Origin: Cupriavidus pampae
Lineage (GTDB): Bacteria; Pseudomonadota; Gammaproteobacteria; Burkholderiales; Burkholderiaceae
NCBI RefSeq assembly: GCF_914271485.1
Contig: NZ_CAJZAG010000001.1
Coordinates: 558,001 to 622,000, forward strand
DNA length: 64,000 nt
Direction: 5' to 3'
The position numbers and the translations under genes are program-made. Below the pieces are notes generated by a model. The model worked only from the letters and a program-made list of their open reading frames with translations. It was not told the DNA's origin and searched no databases. This document shows, piece by piece, positions 1 through 8,639 of the stretch (the first letter of the stretch is position 1; every line of letters starts with the position of its first letter).

Positions 1-174
1 ATCTGGGCGCTGCAATGCCCACAATGCGACATTGCACGATTAGCAATAAAAGGCACGGATTTGCCCGGCCGCTCCCAGACAGCATCTGTATGCGCAGATA
101 GATCGCTTCGTGCGCTGCAGCATGCTAGAATGTTGGGTTATTTTTCGAATGCTCCGAATTCGGGGGACGCCTCA

Positions 175-1995
175 ATGACCCGCGCTATCCGCAATATCGC
201 CATCATCGCTCACGTCGATCATGGCAAGACCACCCTGGTCGACCAACTCCTGCGCCAGGCAGGCACCTTCCGCGAGAATCAACAGATCGCGGAACGCGTG
301 ATGGATTCGAACGACCTGGAAAAGGAACGCGGGATCACGATCCTCGCGAAGAACTGTGCCGTGGAATACAACGGCACGCACATCAACATCGTCGATACCC
401 CGGGACACGCGGACTTCGGCGGTGAAGTGGAGCGCGTGCTGTCGATGGTCGACGGCGTGCTGCTGCTGGTCGATGCCGTCGAAGGCCCGATGCCGCAGAC
501 GCGTTTCGTCACGCGCAAGGCGCTCGCGCTCGGCCTCAAGCCGATCGTCGTGATCAACAAGATCGACCGTCCGGGCGCGCGTCCGGAGTGGGTGATCAAC
601 CAGACCTTCGATCTGTTCGACAAGCTGGGCGCCAGCGACGAGCAGCTCGACTTCCCGGTGATCTACGCCTCGGGCCTGAACGGCTATGCCGGTCTGACCG
701 ACGCCGTGCGCGATGGCGACATGAAGCCGCTGTTCGAGACGGTGCTGAACAAGGTGCCGGTGCGTGATGACGATCCGGACGGTCCGCTGCAACTGCAGAT
801 CATCTCGCTCGACTACTCGAGCTACGTCGGCAAGATCGGCGTGGGTCGTATCTCGCGCGGCCGTGCGCGCCCGCTGCAGGATGTGGTGGTCAAGTTCGGT
901 CCCGAAGGCAATCCGATCAAGGGCCGTATCAATCAGGTGCTGAAGTTCGTGGGCCTGGAGCGCGAGATCGTGGCCGAGGCCGAAGCCGGCGACATCGTGC
1001 TGATCAACGGTATTGAAGAGCTCGGTATTGGCTGCACCGTGATGGCACCGGACGCGCAGGACGCGCTGCCGATGCTGAAGGTGGACGAGCCCACGCTGAC
1101 CATGAACTTCTGCGTCAACACGTCGCCGCTGGCCGGCCGTGAAGGCAAGTTCGTGACGAGCCGTCAGCTGCGCGAGCGTCTGGACCGCGAGCTCAAGTCG
1201 AACGTCGCGCTGCGTGTTGCCGAAACCGGCGACGACACGATCTTCGAAGTGTCGGGTCGCGGCGAACTGCACCTGACGATTCTGCTGGAAAACATGCGCC
1301 GCGAAGGCTACGAGCTGGCCGTGTCGCGCCCGCGCGTGGTGTTCAAGGAAATCGACGGCGTCAAGAACGAGCCGTACGAACTGCTGACCGTGGACGTGGA
1401 AGACGGCCACCAGGGTTCGGTGATGGAAGAGCTGGGCCGCCGCAAGGGCGAACTGCTCGACATGGCTTCCGACGGCAAGGGTCGTACGCGTCTGGAGTAC
1501 CGGATTCCGGCACGTGGCCTGATCGGCTTCCAGGGTGAGTTCCTGACGCTGACGCGCGGTACCGGCCTGATCAGCCATATCTTCGACGACTACGCGCCGG
1601 TGCGCGAAGGCGGTCTGGGCGATCGCCACAACGGCGTGCTGATCTCGCAGGACGACGGCGATGCCGTGGCCTACGCACTGTGGAAGCTGCAGGATCGCGG
1701 CCGCATGTTCGTGAAGCCGGGCGATGCGCTGTACGAAGGCATGATCATCGGTATCCACAGCCGCGACAACGACCTCGTGGTCAACCCGATCAAGGGCAAG
1801 CAGCTGACCAACGTGCGCGCGTCGGGTACCGACGAAGCGGTGCGTCTGGTGCCGCCGATCCAGATGTCGCTCGAGTACGCGGTGGAATTCATCGCCGACG
1901 ACGAGCTCGTCGAGATCACGCCGAAGAGCATTCGTCTGCGCAAGCGCCATCTGAAGGAGCACGAGCGCAAGCGTGCTTCGCGCGAAGGCGCATAA
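175..1995 (+). CDS. typA: Translational GTPase TypA/BipA
   Basis: Ribosome-binding GTPase of the EF-G/LepA class, used in ribosome assembly and stress or cold adaptation. The 606-residue length matches the family. Seen motifs: P-loop AHVDHGKT (residues 12-19), switch I ERGITI (51-56), DTPGH (74-78) and NKID (128-131), followed by domain II, the EF-G-like domains and the BipA-specific C-terminus. I start at the ATG at 175, preceded by GGGGGA about eight bases upstream. An in-frame ATG at 61 would add 38 residues that the family lacks. A TAGAAT hexamer at 126-131 could be a -10 element, but the -35 is poor. A hairpin terminator follows directly. Confidence 0.97.
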   Translation: MTRAIRNIAIIAHVDHGKTTLVDQLLRQAGTFRENQQIAERVMDSNDLEKERGITILAKNCAVEYNGTHINIVDTPGHADFGGEVERVLSMVDGVLLLVDAVEGPMPQTRFVTRKALALGLKPIVVINKIDRPGARPEWVINQTFDLFDKLGASDEQLDFPVIYASGLNGYAGLTDAVRDGDMKPLFETVLNKVPVRDDDPDGPLQLQIISLDYSSYVGKIGVGRISRGRARPLQDVVVKFGPEGNPIKGRINQVLKFVGLEREIVAEAEAGDIVLINGIEELGIGCTVMAPDAQDALPMLKVDEPTLTMNFCVNTSPLAGREGKFVTSRQLRERLDRELKSNVALRVAETGDDTIFEVSGRGELHLTILLENMRREGYELAVSRPRVVFKEIDGVKNEPYELLTVDVEDGHQGSVMEELGRRKGELLDMASDGKGRTRLEYRIPARGLIGFQGEFLTLTRGTGLISHIFDDYAPVREGGLGDRHNGVLISQDDGDAVAYALWKLQDRGRMFVKPGDALYEGMIIGIHSRDNDLVVNPIKGKQLTNVRASGTDEAVRLVPPIQMSLEYAVEFIADDELVEITPKSIRLRKRHLKEHERKRASREGA

Positions 1996-2041
1996 GCGTT
2001 TGGACGCTGACGTCCTGCTCCGGTTGGGGCGGGATGGAAAG

Positions 2042-2072
2042 GGCGGGGTGCTTCGGCACCTCGCCTTTTTTT
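2042..2072 (+). terminator. Rho-independent terminator after typA
   Basis: A ten-pair stem (2042-2051 with 2056-2065, one G-T wobble) closed by a TTCG tetraloop is followed by seven T residues. It lies 47 bases after the typA stop codon, so typA is probably transcribed alone. Confidence 0.85.
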
Positions 2073-2125
2073 GTTGGGCGTGCCAAACCAAAAGCCGGCC
2101 GCAAAGCAAGAAGCCGCGCAAAGCA

Positions 2126-2158
2126 AAAAGCCGGAGATCCTTGCGGATTCCGGCTTTT
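2126..2158 (-). terminator. Terminator of the first tRNA-Lys gene
   Basis: An inverted repeat (AAAAGCCGGA at 2126-2135 with TCCGGCTTTT at 2149-2158, with further pairing inside the loop) ends in a run of T on the minus strand. It lies just beyond the CCA end of the leftward tRNA gene, as expected for its transcript. Confidence 0.75.
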
Positions 2159-2160
2159 CA

Positions 2161-2262
2161 AATTCGGTGGTGGGGCGTGAGTGACTCGAACACTCGACCT
2201 ACGGATTAAGAGTCCGCTGCTCTACCAACTGAGCTAACGCCCCAACGAAGAACGAGATTCTA
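2161..2262. repeat. 102-bp perfect direct repeat, copy 1 (tRNA-Lys)
   Basis: Positions 2161-2262 are identical to 4795-4896. The repeat covers the whole tRNA-Lys gene plus 7 bases on its 3' side and 19 on its 5' side, including the -10 hexamer. Sequence outside the repeat, including the -35 elements and the terminators, differs. The repeats are in direct orientation and enclose about 2.5 kb carrying two genes. Confidence 0.9.
2168..2243 (-). tRNA. tRNA-Lys (anticodon CTT), copy 1
   Basis: On the minus strand this 76-base stretch folds as a complete cloverleaf. The acceptor GGGGCGT pairs with ACGCCCC, the anticodon loop is CTCTTAA (anticodon CTT, lysine), the T-loop is TTCGAGT, the discriminator is A and the CCA end is encoded. 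The second copy at 4802-4877 is identical. Confidence 0.96.
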
Positions 2263-2285
2263 GCAAGCACCTGCGAACGTTGCAA
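2257..2285 (-). promoter_or_regulatory. Sigma-70 promoter of tRNA-Lys copy 1
   Basis: Read on the minus strand, TTGCAA (2285-2280) and TAGAAT (2262-2257) are separated by 17 bases and lie 14 bases upstream of the tRNA 5' end. Spacing and position fit a sigma-70 promoter. Confidence 0.65.
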
Positions 2286-2328
2286 GCCCACCTCGCCAAC
2301 ATTTTTATAGGCGCGGACATTCATTACA

Positions 2329-3237
2329 ATGCGCGGCATGCACGCACGTGTCCTGCGCTATCTCGATGAAGTCGTTCGCCGCGGATCGATCCGCCAGGCG
2401 GCATTGCATCTGCACGTTGCACCGACTGCGGTCAACCGGCAGATCCTCGATCTCGAGGCCGACCTCGGTGCGCCGCTGTTTGAGCGCATTCAGCGACGGC
2501 TGGTGCTGACTCCGCTTGGCGAAATGGTGGTGACGCACGCGCGCCAGACGCTGCGCGAACACGAGGCGCTGCGCGCGCGCATCGCGGACTTCCGGCATGC
2601 GCGGCGCGGCGTGGTCACCGTTGCGGCAACCGCGGGTCTCGCGGGCGCGTGGATGCCATCGCTGGTGCACGACTTCCGTCAACGTCATCCGGGCATCGCG
2701 GTGCGCGTGGCCGATCTGCCCGTCGAGGGCATCCTGCGGGCGGTAGAGCACGGCGATGCCGATCTCGGACTCGGTTACGACCTGCCGGCGCTGCCTGCGT
2801 TGCGCGTGGTCGCGGGGAGTCACTGGCAGATCGGCGCGGTCGTGGCGCCGGGGCATCCGCTTGCGGCGCAGACGGTCACGACGCTGACCGAGTGCGTGGG
2901 CTATCCGCTGCTGTTGCCCGCGCCGTCGCTGTCGATTCGCGCGCTGATCGATGGCGCGCTTGCCGCAGCCGCGCTGGAGGTGGTGCCGGTGGTGGAGTCG
3001 ACATCGATCGAGCTGCTGCAGCGGCTGGCCGCCAGTGGCGGCGGGGTGGCGCTGCTCAATCCGCTCGACGTGATGGAGGCGCGTGCGCGTGGCGCGGTCG
3101 CGTTCGTGCCGCTGCGCGATACAGGGTTGCCGCGACAGACGCTGCGGCTGGTGACGCGCACGCGCGGCGAGGCGAGTCCGGCGGCGCAGCTGATGGCCGA
3201 TGCCATGGCGGCGGCCATGGGCGCGTTGGAACGTTAA
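2329..3237 (+). CDS. LysR-family transcriptional regulator
   Basis: A 302-residue protein with the normal LysR layout. The N-terminal winged helix-turn-helix covers about residues 6-65 (alanine-rich recognition region, then the conserved L-F-x-R and LT-x-x-G motifs), and a periplasmic-binding-like effector domain follows from about residue 90. A second in-frame ATG lies three codons downstream of the chosen start. The gene runs in the same direction as the deaminase gene 111 bases downstream, so it may control that gene with a purine-like ligand. The ligand is inference only. Confidence 0.88.
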   Translation: MRGMHARVLRYLDEVVRRGSIRQAALHLHVAPTAVNRQILDLEADLGAPLFERIQRRLVLTPLGEMVVTHARQTLREHEALRARIADFRHARRGVVTVAATAGLAGAWMPSLVHDFRQRHPGIAVRVADLPVEGILRAVEHGDADLGLGYDLPALPALRVVAGSHWQIGAVVAPGHPLAAQTVTTLTECVGYPLLLPAPSLSIRALIDGALAAAALEVVPVVESTSIELLQRLAASGGGVALLNPLDVMEARARGAVAFVPLRDTGLPRQTLRLVTRTRGEASPAAQLMADAMAAAMGALER

Positions 3238-3348
3238 GCATCGAGCAGGGTGTGCGCATTTTGTGGACACCTAGCGCGGAAATCGGCGCTTCCTTCGCTG
3301 GCGTGCGTGGGCCTAGACTGTTGACATCATTGCCCAGTGAGTTCCTCC

Positions 3349-4734
3349 ATGCCCCTGATCCTGCAGAACGCCGACGTGCTTGTCACCATGGATGCGCAGC
3401 GCCGCGAGATTCCGCGCGGCGCGCTCGTCGCGGACGGCCCGTCTATCGCATGGGTTGGCCCGACCGACGAACTGCCGCGTGAATGGCGCGAGCGTGCCGA
3501 CGCGGGCGACACCGAGGTGATCGACATGGCGGGCCACGTGGTGATGCCGGGCCTCGTCAATACGCATCACCACATGTACCAGAGCCTGACGCGCGCGGTA
3601 CCGGCCGCGCAGGATGCGGAGCTGTTCTCGTGGCTGACGAATCTCTACATGATCTGGTCGCATCTGACGCCAGAGATGATCGCGGCGTCGACACGCACCG
3701 CGATGGCCGAGTTGATGCTGTCGGGCTGCACCACCACGAGCGACCACCTGTACCTGTATCCGAACGGCGCGCGGCTCGATGACGCGATTGGCGCGGCGCG
3801 CGAGATGGGTATGCGCTTTCATGCGGCGCGCGGCTCGATGAGCGTCGGCCGCAGTCAGGGTGGCTTGCCGCCCGACGTCGTGGTGGAGTCAGAGGCCGCG
3901 ATCCTGCGCGACAGTCAGCGGCTGGTCGAGCAGTATCACGATGCCTCGCGCCACGCGATGCTGCGCGTGGTGCTGGCGCCGTGCTCGCCGTTTTCGGTGT
4001 CGCGCGACCTGATGCGCGAGTCCGCCGCGATGGCGCGGCACTATGGCGTTTCTCTCCACACGCATCTGGCCGAGAACGACAACGACGTGGCGTACTCGCG
4101 CGAGCGCTTCGGCATGACGCCGGCTGAATATGCGGAGGATCTCGGCTGGGTGGGGCGCGACGTGTGGCACGCGCACTGCGTAAAGCTCGACGAGGCGGGC
4201 ATTGCCTTGTTCGCGCGCACCGGTACCGGCGTCGCGCATTGCCCGTGCTCGAATATGCGGCTGGCTTCAGGCATCGCGCCGATTCGTACGATGCGCGATG
4301 CCGGCGTGCCGGTGGGGCTCGGCGTCGATGGCAGCGCGTCGAACGATGGCGCGCATATGCTGGGAGAGGCGCGGCAGGCGATGCTGCTGCAGCGCGTGGG
4401 GTATGGCCCCGCGGCGATGAGCGCGCGCGAGGCGCTGGAGATCGCGACGCTTGGCGGTGCGCGCGTGCTGAATCGCGATGATATCGGTGCGCTCGCGCCC
4501 GGCATGTCGGCCGATGTGGTGGCCTTCGATATGTCCGGCGTGGGCTATGCGGGCGCGGGGCACGACCTGGTGGCGGCGCTGGTGTTCTGCACGCCGGGCA
4601 ACGTGTCGACCAGCGTGATCAATGGGCGCGTGGTGGTGCGCGACGGGCGATTGAATACGGTGGATCTGCCGCATGTGCTTGCCGATCATCGGCGGCTCGC
4701 GCGTACGCTGTTCGAGCGTGCCCAAGTCTCATGA
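3349..4734 (+). CDS. 8-oxoguanine deaminase / AtzB-like amidohydrolase
   Basis: A 461-residue metal-dependent hydrolase of the cytosine/guanine deaminase group, expected to deaminate an oxidised purine or a triazine-like ring. Visible features are the PGLVNTHHH metal motif (H73-x-H75), HTHLAEN, HAHC and the SNDGA/GVDGS segment carrying the catalytic Asp. The C-terminus returns to the amidohydrolase beta-sandwich. I chose the ATG at 3349. An in-frame GTG at 3337 would add four residues, and neither has a strong ribosome site. Family members act on 8-oxoguanine, guanine, isocytosine or hydroxyatrazine, so the exact substrate is uncertain. Confidence 0.85.
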   Translation: MPLILQNADVLVTMDAQRREIPRGALVADGPSIAWVGPTDELPREWRERADAGDTEVIDMAGHVVMPGLVNTHHHMYQSLTRAVPAAQDAELFSWLTNLYMIWSHLTPEMIAASTRTAMAELMLSGCTTTSDHLYLYPNGARLDDAIGAAREMGMRFHAARGSMSVGRSQGGLPPDVVVESEAAILRDSQRLVEQYHDASRHAMLRVVLAPCSPFSVSRDLMRESAAMARHYGVSLHTHLAENDNDVAYSRERFGMTPAEYAEDLGWVGRDVWHAHCVKLDEAGIALFARTGTGVAHCPCSNMRLASGIAPIRTMRDAGVPVGLGVDGSASNDGAHMLGEARQAMLLQRVGYGPAAMSAREALEIATLGGARVLNRDDIGALAPGMSADVVAFDMSGVGYAGAGHDLVAALVFCTPGNVSTSVINGRVVVRDGRLNTVDLPHVLADHRRLARTLFERAQVS

Positions 4735-4760
4735 CGATTGATGAGCGGGCGGTATAAACA

Positions 4761-4793
4761 AAAACGCCGAAATCCTTGGGATTTCGGCGTTTT
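4761..4793. terminator. Bidirectional terminator between deaminase and tRNA-Lys copy 2
   Basis: The perfect 13-base inverted repeat AAAACGCCGAAAT (4761-4773) and ATTTCGGCGTTTT (4781-4793) has T-rich flanks on both strands. It can end the rightward deaminase transcript and the leftward tRNA-Lys transcript. Confidence 0.8.
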
Positions 4794-4794
4794 G

Positions 4795-4896
4795 AATTCG
4801 GTGGTGGGGCGTGAGTGACTCGAACACTCGACCTACGGATTAAGAGTCCGCTGCTCTACCAACTGAGCTAACGCCCCAACGAAGAACGAGATTCTA
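4795..4896. repeat. 102-bp perfect direct repeat, copy 2 (tRNA-Lys)
   Basis: Identical to 2161-2262. See copy 1. Confidence 0.9.
4802..4877 (-). tRNA. tRNA-Lys (anticodon CTT), copy 2
   Basis: Identical over all 76 bases to the tRNA at 2168-2243: the same cloverleaf, CTT anticodon and encoded CCA. Like copy 1 it has its own promoter and terminator. Confidence 0.96.
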
Positions 4897-4918
4897 TCAT
4901 CAATTTCGCACTTGTCAA
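4891..4918 (-). promoter_or_regulatory. Sigma-70 promoter of tRNA-Lys copy 2
   Basis: On the minus strand a consensus TTGACA (4918-4913) and TAGAAT (4896-4891) are separated by 16 bases, 14 bases upstream of the tRNA 5' end. The -35 element is better than that of copy 1. Confidence 0.72.
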
Positions 4919-5099
4919 ATCTCGCGCAAAAATTGCGCGCATGACCATGACATCGACACATGCGCGTGCATGGTTGACCTGCGGTAGCGTTATCGCACGC
5001 CCGCGCATCATGCTTTCTCCGCGTGAGTTGCGGGTCATCGCACACGACTTGGGGCGAGCCATGTTAGGATGCTTCTCCACTTGCATATGGAGGGCTGTG

Positions 5100-5366
5100 A
5101 TGATGGAAATCAAATTCCAGGAGCAAGAGCGCTACGACATCAACAACGAGGGACTGCTGTTCCACGCGCTGGTCGATGGCGCACAAGTGACGTGCGTGGT
5201 GACGCGCGAAGCGCTGTGGGAAGGCTTCAGTGCCGACCAGGTGCTGTCATTGGAAGAAGCATTCCGCGCGGGTCGCGAGACCATCGAACGCGCGGCGGTA
5301 GTGCTGATCGAGCAGGGCGTGCCCCAGCCGATCGTCGTGAAACGCGCACACGTGGCGCCGGTGTAA
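5100..5366 (+). CDS. DUF1488-family small protein
   Basis: An 88-residue protein with the DUF1488 pattern: a short acidic strand, the G-x-x-F-x-A-x-V-D-G core, then C-V-V-T-x-E-A-L and an alpha-helical C-terminal half. The start at 5100 is chosen because GGAGGG lies about six bases upstream. The reading frame is open further upstream, but that part is unlike the family. Its function is unknown. It stands alone between a tRNA gene and a convergent transporter gene. Confidence 0.75.
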   Translation: MMEIKFQEQERYDINNEGLLFHALVDGAQVTCVVTREALWEGFSADQVLSLEEAFRAGRETIERAAVVLIEQGVPQPIVVKRAHVAPV

Positions 5367-5500
5367 GACGCGCAGTCTTGCGCCGCTGCCGGTTACGGCA
5401 ACGACGCGACCCTCCTGCGCCGGCATCGGCTCCGTATTCACATCGGGCCAGCCGGCGTACCTTGTAGATCTGCTTCCCCTGCGCTTCCCCTACGTTTTCC

Positions 5501-7324
5501 TTACGGCGTTTTCGCGTTGCAAGCGTTGGCATCTTCCTGCGCGCGATAATCTGGCCCGCCGGGACGGCCCGCGCATTCCTCGAAAATGCGGACGTGGCAT
5601 TGCGCACAGATCTCGGGCGATAGCTGCGCGATAATCGTGTGCAGCGCTTGCCGCTTGGTCGGAAAGATATGGTCGGGTCCGAGCTTGTCGGTGAAGCCCG
5701 TCTGTGCCCACGTGTCCAGCACCTGCGTGCGCGGACGGTGGAAATAGAGATCGCCCCCGGCGGCACGGCGCTCGGACAATTCAGATTCCCACATCTCGGC
5801 ACCGGCCAGATCGATGAAGTTCATGCTCTTCGTCATCGCCAGCAGATGCGTCTGATCGGCATTGACCGTGCGCAACCAGTGCAGGCGGTCGGTCACGTAC
5901 TGCACCGCGCCGAAGTAGATCGCGCCTTCCATGCGCAGCAGCTTGAGCTGCGGGCACTCGGGTTGCGGACGATGCAGTTCGTCGAGCGGCGTAAAGCGCC
6001 GGCCCGGATCGTCGGCGTCCGGCACAAGGCTGCGCACGGCGGGACGCGAGGTGCGATAGAGATACGCGACCAGCGACAGGATCGTGCCGAGCAGTACCGC
6101 CATCTCCAGCCGAATGACCAGCGTGGCGGCGAAGGTGCCGATCGCAATCGCAAACTCGGTGCGCGAGAGTTGCGCGATACGGCGCAGCCGCGTGAGGTCG
6201 AGCAGGCCCCACGCGACGAGCAACAGCATCGCGGCGATGGCGGCATGCGGGATCTGCGCGAGCACGGGCGCGCTGACCAGCACGAGCACCACGAGCAACA
6301 ACGCCGAGAACACGCTCGCGAGCGGTGTGCGCGCGCCCGCATCGTAGTTCGGCATCGAGCGATTGAGCGAACCGCAGGCGATGTAGCTCGAGAACAGGCC
6401 GCCCGCGATATTGGCCAGGCCCTGGCCGATAAATTCGCGATTGGCGTCGATATGCTGGCCCGAACGCAATGCCACGGCCTTGGCGATCGAGATCGACTGG
6501 CCGAGCGCGACGATCGTCAGTGCGGCGGCGATGCCGAGCAGATCGGGCAGGGCGCTCCAGCTAAGGTCGGGCACCTGGAACGGCGGAAACGCCGAGGGGA
6601 TCGGACCAATCACGTTGACATGGCGTGCGTCGCCCCATCCGCTCGCGTTGAGCACGAGCGCGGTAGCGTAGCCCGCGAGCAGGCCAATCAGCATAAACGG
6701 CAGCCGGCGCGCCACGCGCCGCACGACGAGCGTCACACCGAGCGTGACCGCGCCGACCGCCACCGCATTCCAGTTGATGGTGTCGAGGTTCTCGAACAGG
6801 AAGCGCACCACGCCGAAGGCGCTGGTGCCGGTAGGCACGGCCAGGCCGAACAGGTCCTTGAGCGCATAGAGCGCAATAAGTGTCGCGGCGCCGCAGGTAA
6901 ATCCGAGCAGAACCGAAGGCGAGATGAAGTTGGCCAGCGAGCCCAGCCGCAGCACGCCGACGCCCAATTGCAGCACGCCGACCAGCATCGTGACGGCGAG
7001 CGCCAGGGCGATATAGCTGGGACTGCCCGCGAACGCGACCGGACTCAGCATCGCGAACAGCGCGAGCGAGTTGGCATTGGTCGGGCCGGACATCACGTGC
7101 CAGCTGGAGCCGAACAACGCGGCCACGATGCAGGGCACCACAGCGGTGTAGATGCCGTACTGCGGCGGCAGGCCGGCCAGCGTCGCGAAGGCGACCCCCT
7201 GCGGTAGCACGAGCACCGCGCCGAGCAGGCCGGCGATCAGGTCCGCGCGCAAGGTCGCGGACGTGACCCGCCGCGTCCACGGGAACAGACGGCGCAATCC
7301 GTGCTCGCCAGCCGCGGGGATCAT
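5501..7324 (-). CDS. SulP-family anion transporter with STAS domain
   Basis: A 607-residue inner-membrane transporter of the SulP/SLC26 family, expected to move sulfate, bicarbonate or a related anion. The N-terminal 430 residues hold many hydrophobic helices with the SulP signature region (L-P-Q-G-V-A, then P-P-Q-Y-G-I-Y). The last 150 residues form a STAS domain (core near NFIDLAG). The C-terminus adds a small cysteine-rich tail with CAQC and a further Cys six residues on. The start at 7324 overlaps the upstream xthA stop as ATGA, which implies translational coupling. An earlier in-frame start would sit inside xthA. Confidence 0.92.
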   Translation of the reverse strand: MIPAAGEHGLRRLFPWTRRVTSATLRADLIAGLLGAVLVLPQGVAFATLAGLPPQYGIYTAVVPCIVAALFGSSWHVMSGPTNANSLALFAMLSPVAFAGSPSYIALALAVTMLVGVLQLGVGVLRLGSLANFISPSVLLGFTCGAATLIALYALKDLFGLAVPTGTSAFGVVRFLFENLDTINWNAVAVGAVTLGVTLVVRRVARRLPFMLIGLLAGYATALVLNASGWGDARHVNVIGPIPSAFPPFQVPDLSWSALPDLLGIAAALTIVALGQSISIAKAVALRSGQHIDANREFIGQGLANIAGGLFSSYIACGSLNRSMPNYDAGARTPLASVFSALLLVVLVLVSAPVLAQIPHAAIAAMLLLVAWGLLDLTRLRRIAQLSRTEFAIAIGTFAATLVIRLEMAVLLGTILSLVAYLYRTSRPAVRSLVPDADDPGRRFTPLDELHRPQPECPQLKLLRMEGAIYFGAVQYVTDRLHWLRTVNADQTHLLAMTKSMNFIDLAGAEMWESELSERRAAGGDLYFHRPRTQVLDTWAQTGFTDKLGPDHIFPTKRQALHTIIAQLSPEICAQCHVRIFEECAGRPGGPDYRAQEDANACNAKTP

Positions 7325-8118
7325 GCGAGGTCGAGCGTGGCTACCACCGGTGTATGGTCGGAGGGCTGCTCCCACCGGCGCGGCTCCTTGTCGATGGCGC
7401 ATTCGGTGCAACGCTGCGCGAGCGCGGGCGACAGCAGGATATGGTCGATGCGCAGGCCCGCGTTACGACGGAAACCCATCATGCGGTAGTCCCACCACGA
7501 GAACATTTTCTCGGGCTGCTCGAACATGCGGAACGCATCGACGAGGCCGAGCGTCACCAGCGCCTTGAACGCGTCGCGCTCGGGCGGGGAGACCAGGTTC
7601 TGGCCTTCCCATTTGGCGGGGTCGTGCACATCGCGGTCTTCCGGCGCGATATTGAAATCGCCGAGCAGCGCGAGCTTCGGGTAGCGCGCCAGCTCACCCT
7701 GGATCCACGGCGTAAGCGCGCGCAGCCAGTCGAGCTTGTAGACGAATTTGTCGGAGTCGAGGGCCTGGCCGTTGGGGAAGTACGCGCTGATCAGCCGCAC
7801 GTCGCCGTAGGTCGCGGCCACCACCCGTTGCTGCGCATCCTCGAAACCGGGGATGTTGCGCACGACATCGATGGGCCCGGGCATGGCGCCGTCGCGCGCG
7901 ACGATCGCCACGCCGTTGTAGGTCTTCTGGCCGGTGTAGACGCTATGGAAGCCGGCGTTCTCGAGCTCGGCCAGCGGGTACTTGTCGTCGGGCAGTTTCA
8001 GTTCCTGCAGGCACAGCGCGTCGATGGGCGTGCCGGCCGCATCCTGCGCGGCGAGCCATTGCAGTACCTGAGGCAGGCGGACCTTGAGGGAGTTGACGTT
8101 CCAGCTGGCGATTCGCAT
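7321..8118 (-). CDS. xthA: Exodeoxyribonuclease III
   Basis: A 265-residue AP endonuclease and 3'-5' exonuclease for base-excision repair. The start MRIASWNVNS, the metal-binding Glu in LQELK, GDFNIAPED and the C-terminal SDHTPV histidine motif are all present. The length is normal. Its stop overlaps the start of the SulP gene by four bases, an unusual partnership that may simply reflect a compact transcription unit. Confidence 0.96.
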   Translation of the reverse strand: MRIASWNVNSLKVRLPQVLQWLAAQDAAGTPIDALCLQELKLPDDKYPLAELENAGFHSVYTGQKTYNGVAIVARDGAMPGPIDVVRNIPGFEDAQQRVVAATYGDVRLISAYFPNGQALDSDKFVYKLDWLRALTPWIQGELARYPKLALLGDFNIAPEDRDVHDPAKWEGQNLVSPPERDAFKALVTLGLVDAFRMFEQPEKMFSWWDYRMMGFRRNAGLRIDHILLSPALAQRCTECAIDKEPRRWEQPSDHTPVVATLDLA

Positions 8119-8192
8119 GTGTGGGGGGAGTGCGGAGGATATGACGCGATTGTATAAGAACCGTCGCGCCCCTCCAGCGACAATTCATCCGA

Positions 8193-8621
8193 CTATTCTT
8201 CCGCGCCGGACAGGTCGAGGCCGCCCTGGCCCATCAGGTCGTAGCCGTCGAGGATGGCGTAGGCGATTTCCGGATGGCGTTCCATGCAACGGCGGATCGC
8301 GGCCGGAATATTCTGCTTGGTCTTGCGGCACAGGCCGGGCTGGTCCGCTAACTGGATATGGATGCCGCGCGTGGTACGGACCTCGCGCGCGCTGGGCGTG
8401 ATCGTGACCGTAATGCCCAGCTGGGCGTGCATGCGCTCTTCCATCTTGCGCAGGTCGGCCAGGCTCGAGAGATTCTCGAGCCTGTCGACGAGGCGTTTCT
8501 CTTCTTCGCGCGTGAGCCGCAGGATGCGGAGGTCCGCGCTCGGATCCGCGAGCAGCGCCTCCCGATCGCACACGCATGCGCCCGGAGGACACTCGGTGCG
8601 GATCGGGAAGGGCAGGTTCAT
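8193..8621 (-). CDS. Conserved protein of unknown function with Cys-rich N-terminus
   Basis: A 142-residue protein that I do not recognise as a named family. The N-terminus has C-P-P-G-A-C-V-C (Cys 11, 16 and 18), which could bind a metal. A charged helix (about 35-65) and a mixed alpha/beta region follow. There is no signal peptide or membrane segment. It sits 18 bases after prlC and 74 bases before xthA on the same strand, so it probably shares their transcript. Codon use is like its neighbours. Confidence 0.7.
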   Translation of the reverse strand: MNLPFPIRTECPPGACVCDREALLADPSADLRILRLTREEEKRLVDRLENLSSLADLRKMEERMHAQLGITVTITPSAREVRTTRGIHIQLADQPGLCRKTKQNIPAAIRRCMERHPEIAYAILDGYDLMGQGGLDLSGAEE

Positions 8622-8639
8622 GCGCGGGGCATGAAGGCG

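Noticed and set aside
61..174. N-terminal extension of TypA
   Set aside because: The added 38 residues are not in the family, the ATG at 175 has a better ribosome site, and a possible -10 element lies inside the extension.
172..2121. A leftward 649-codon frame opposite typA
   Set aside because: TypA is unambiguous on the plus strand. The antisense frame is a codon-bias artefact.
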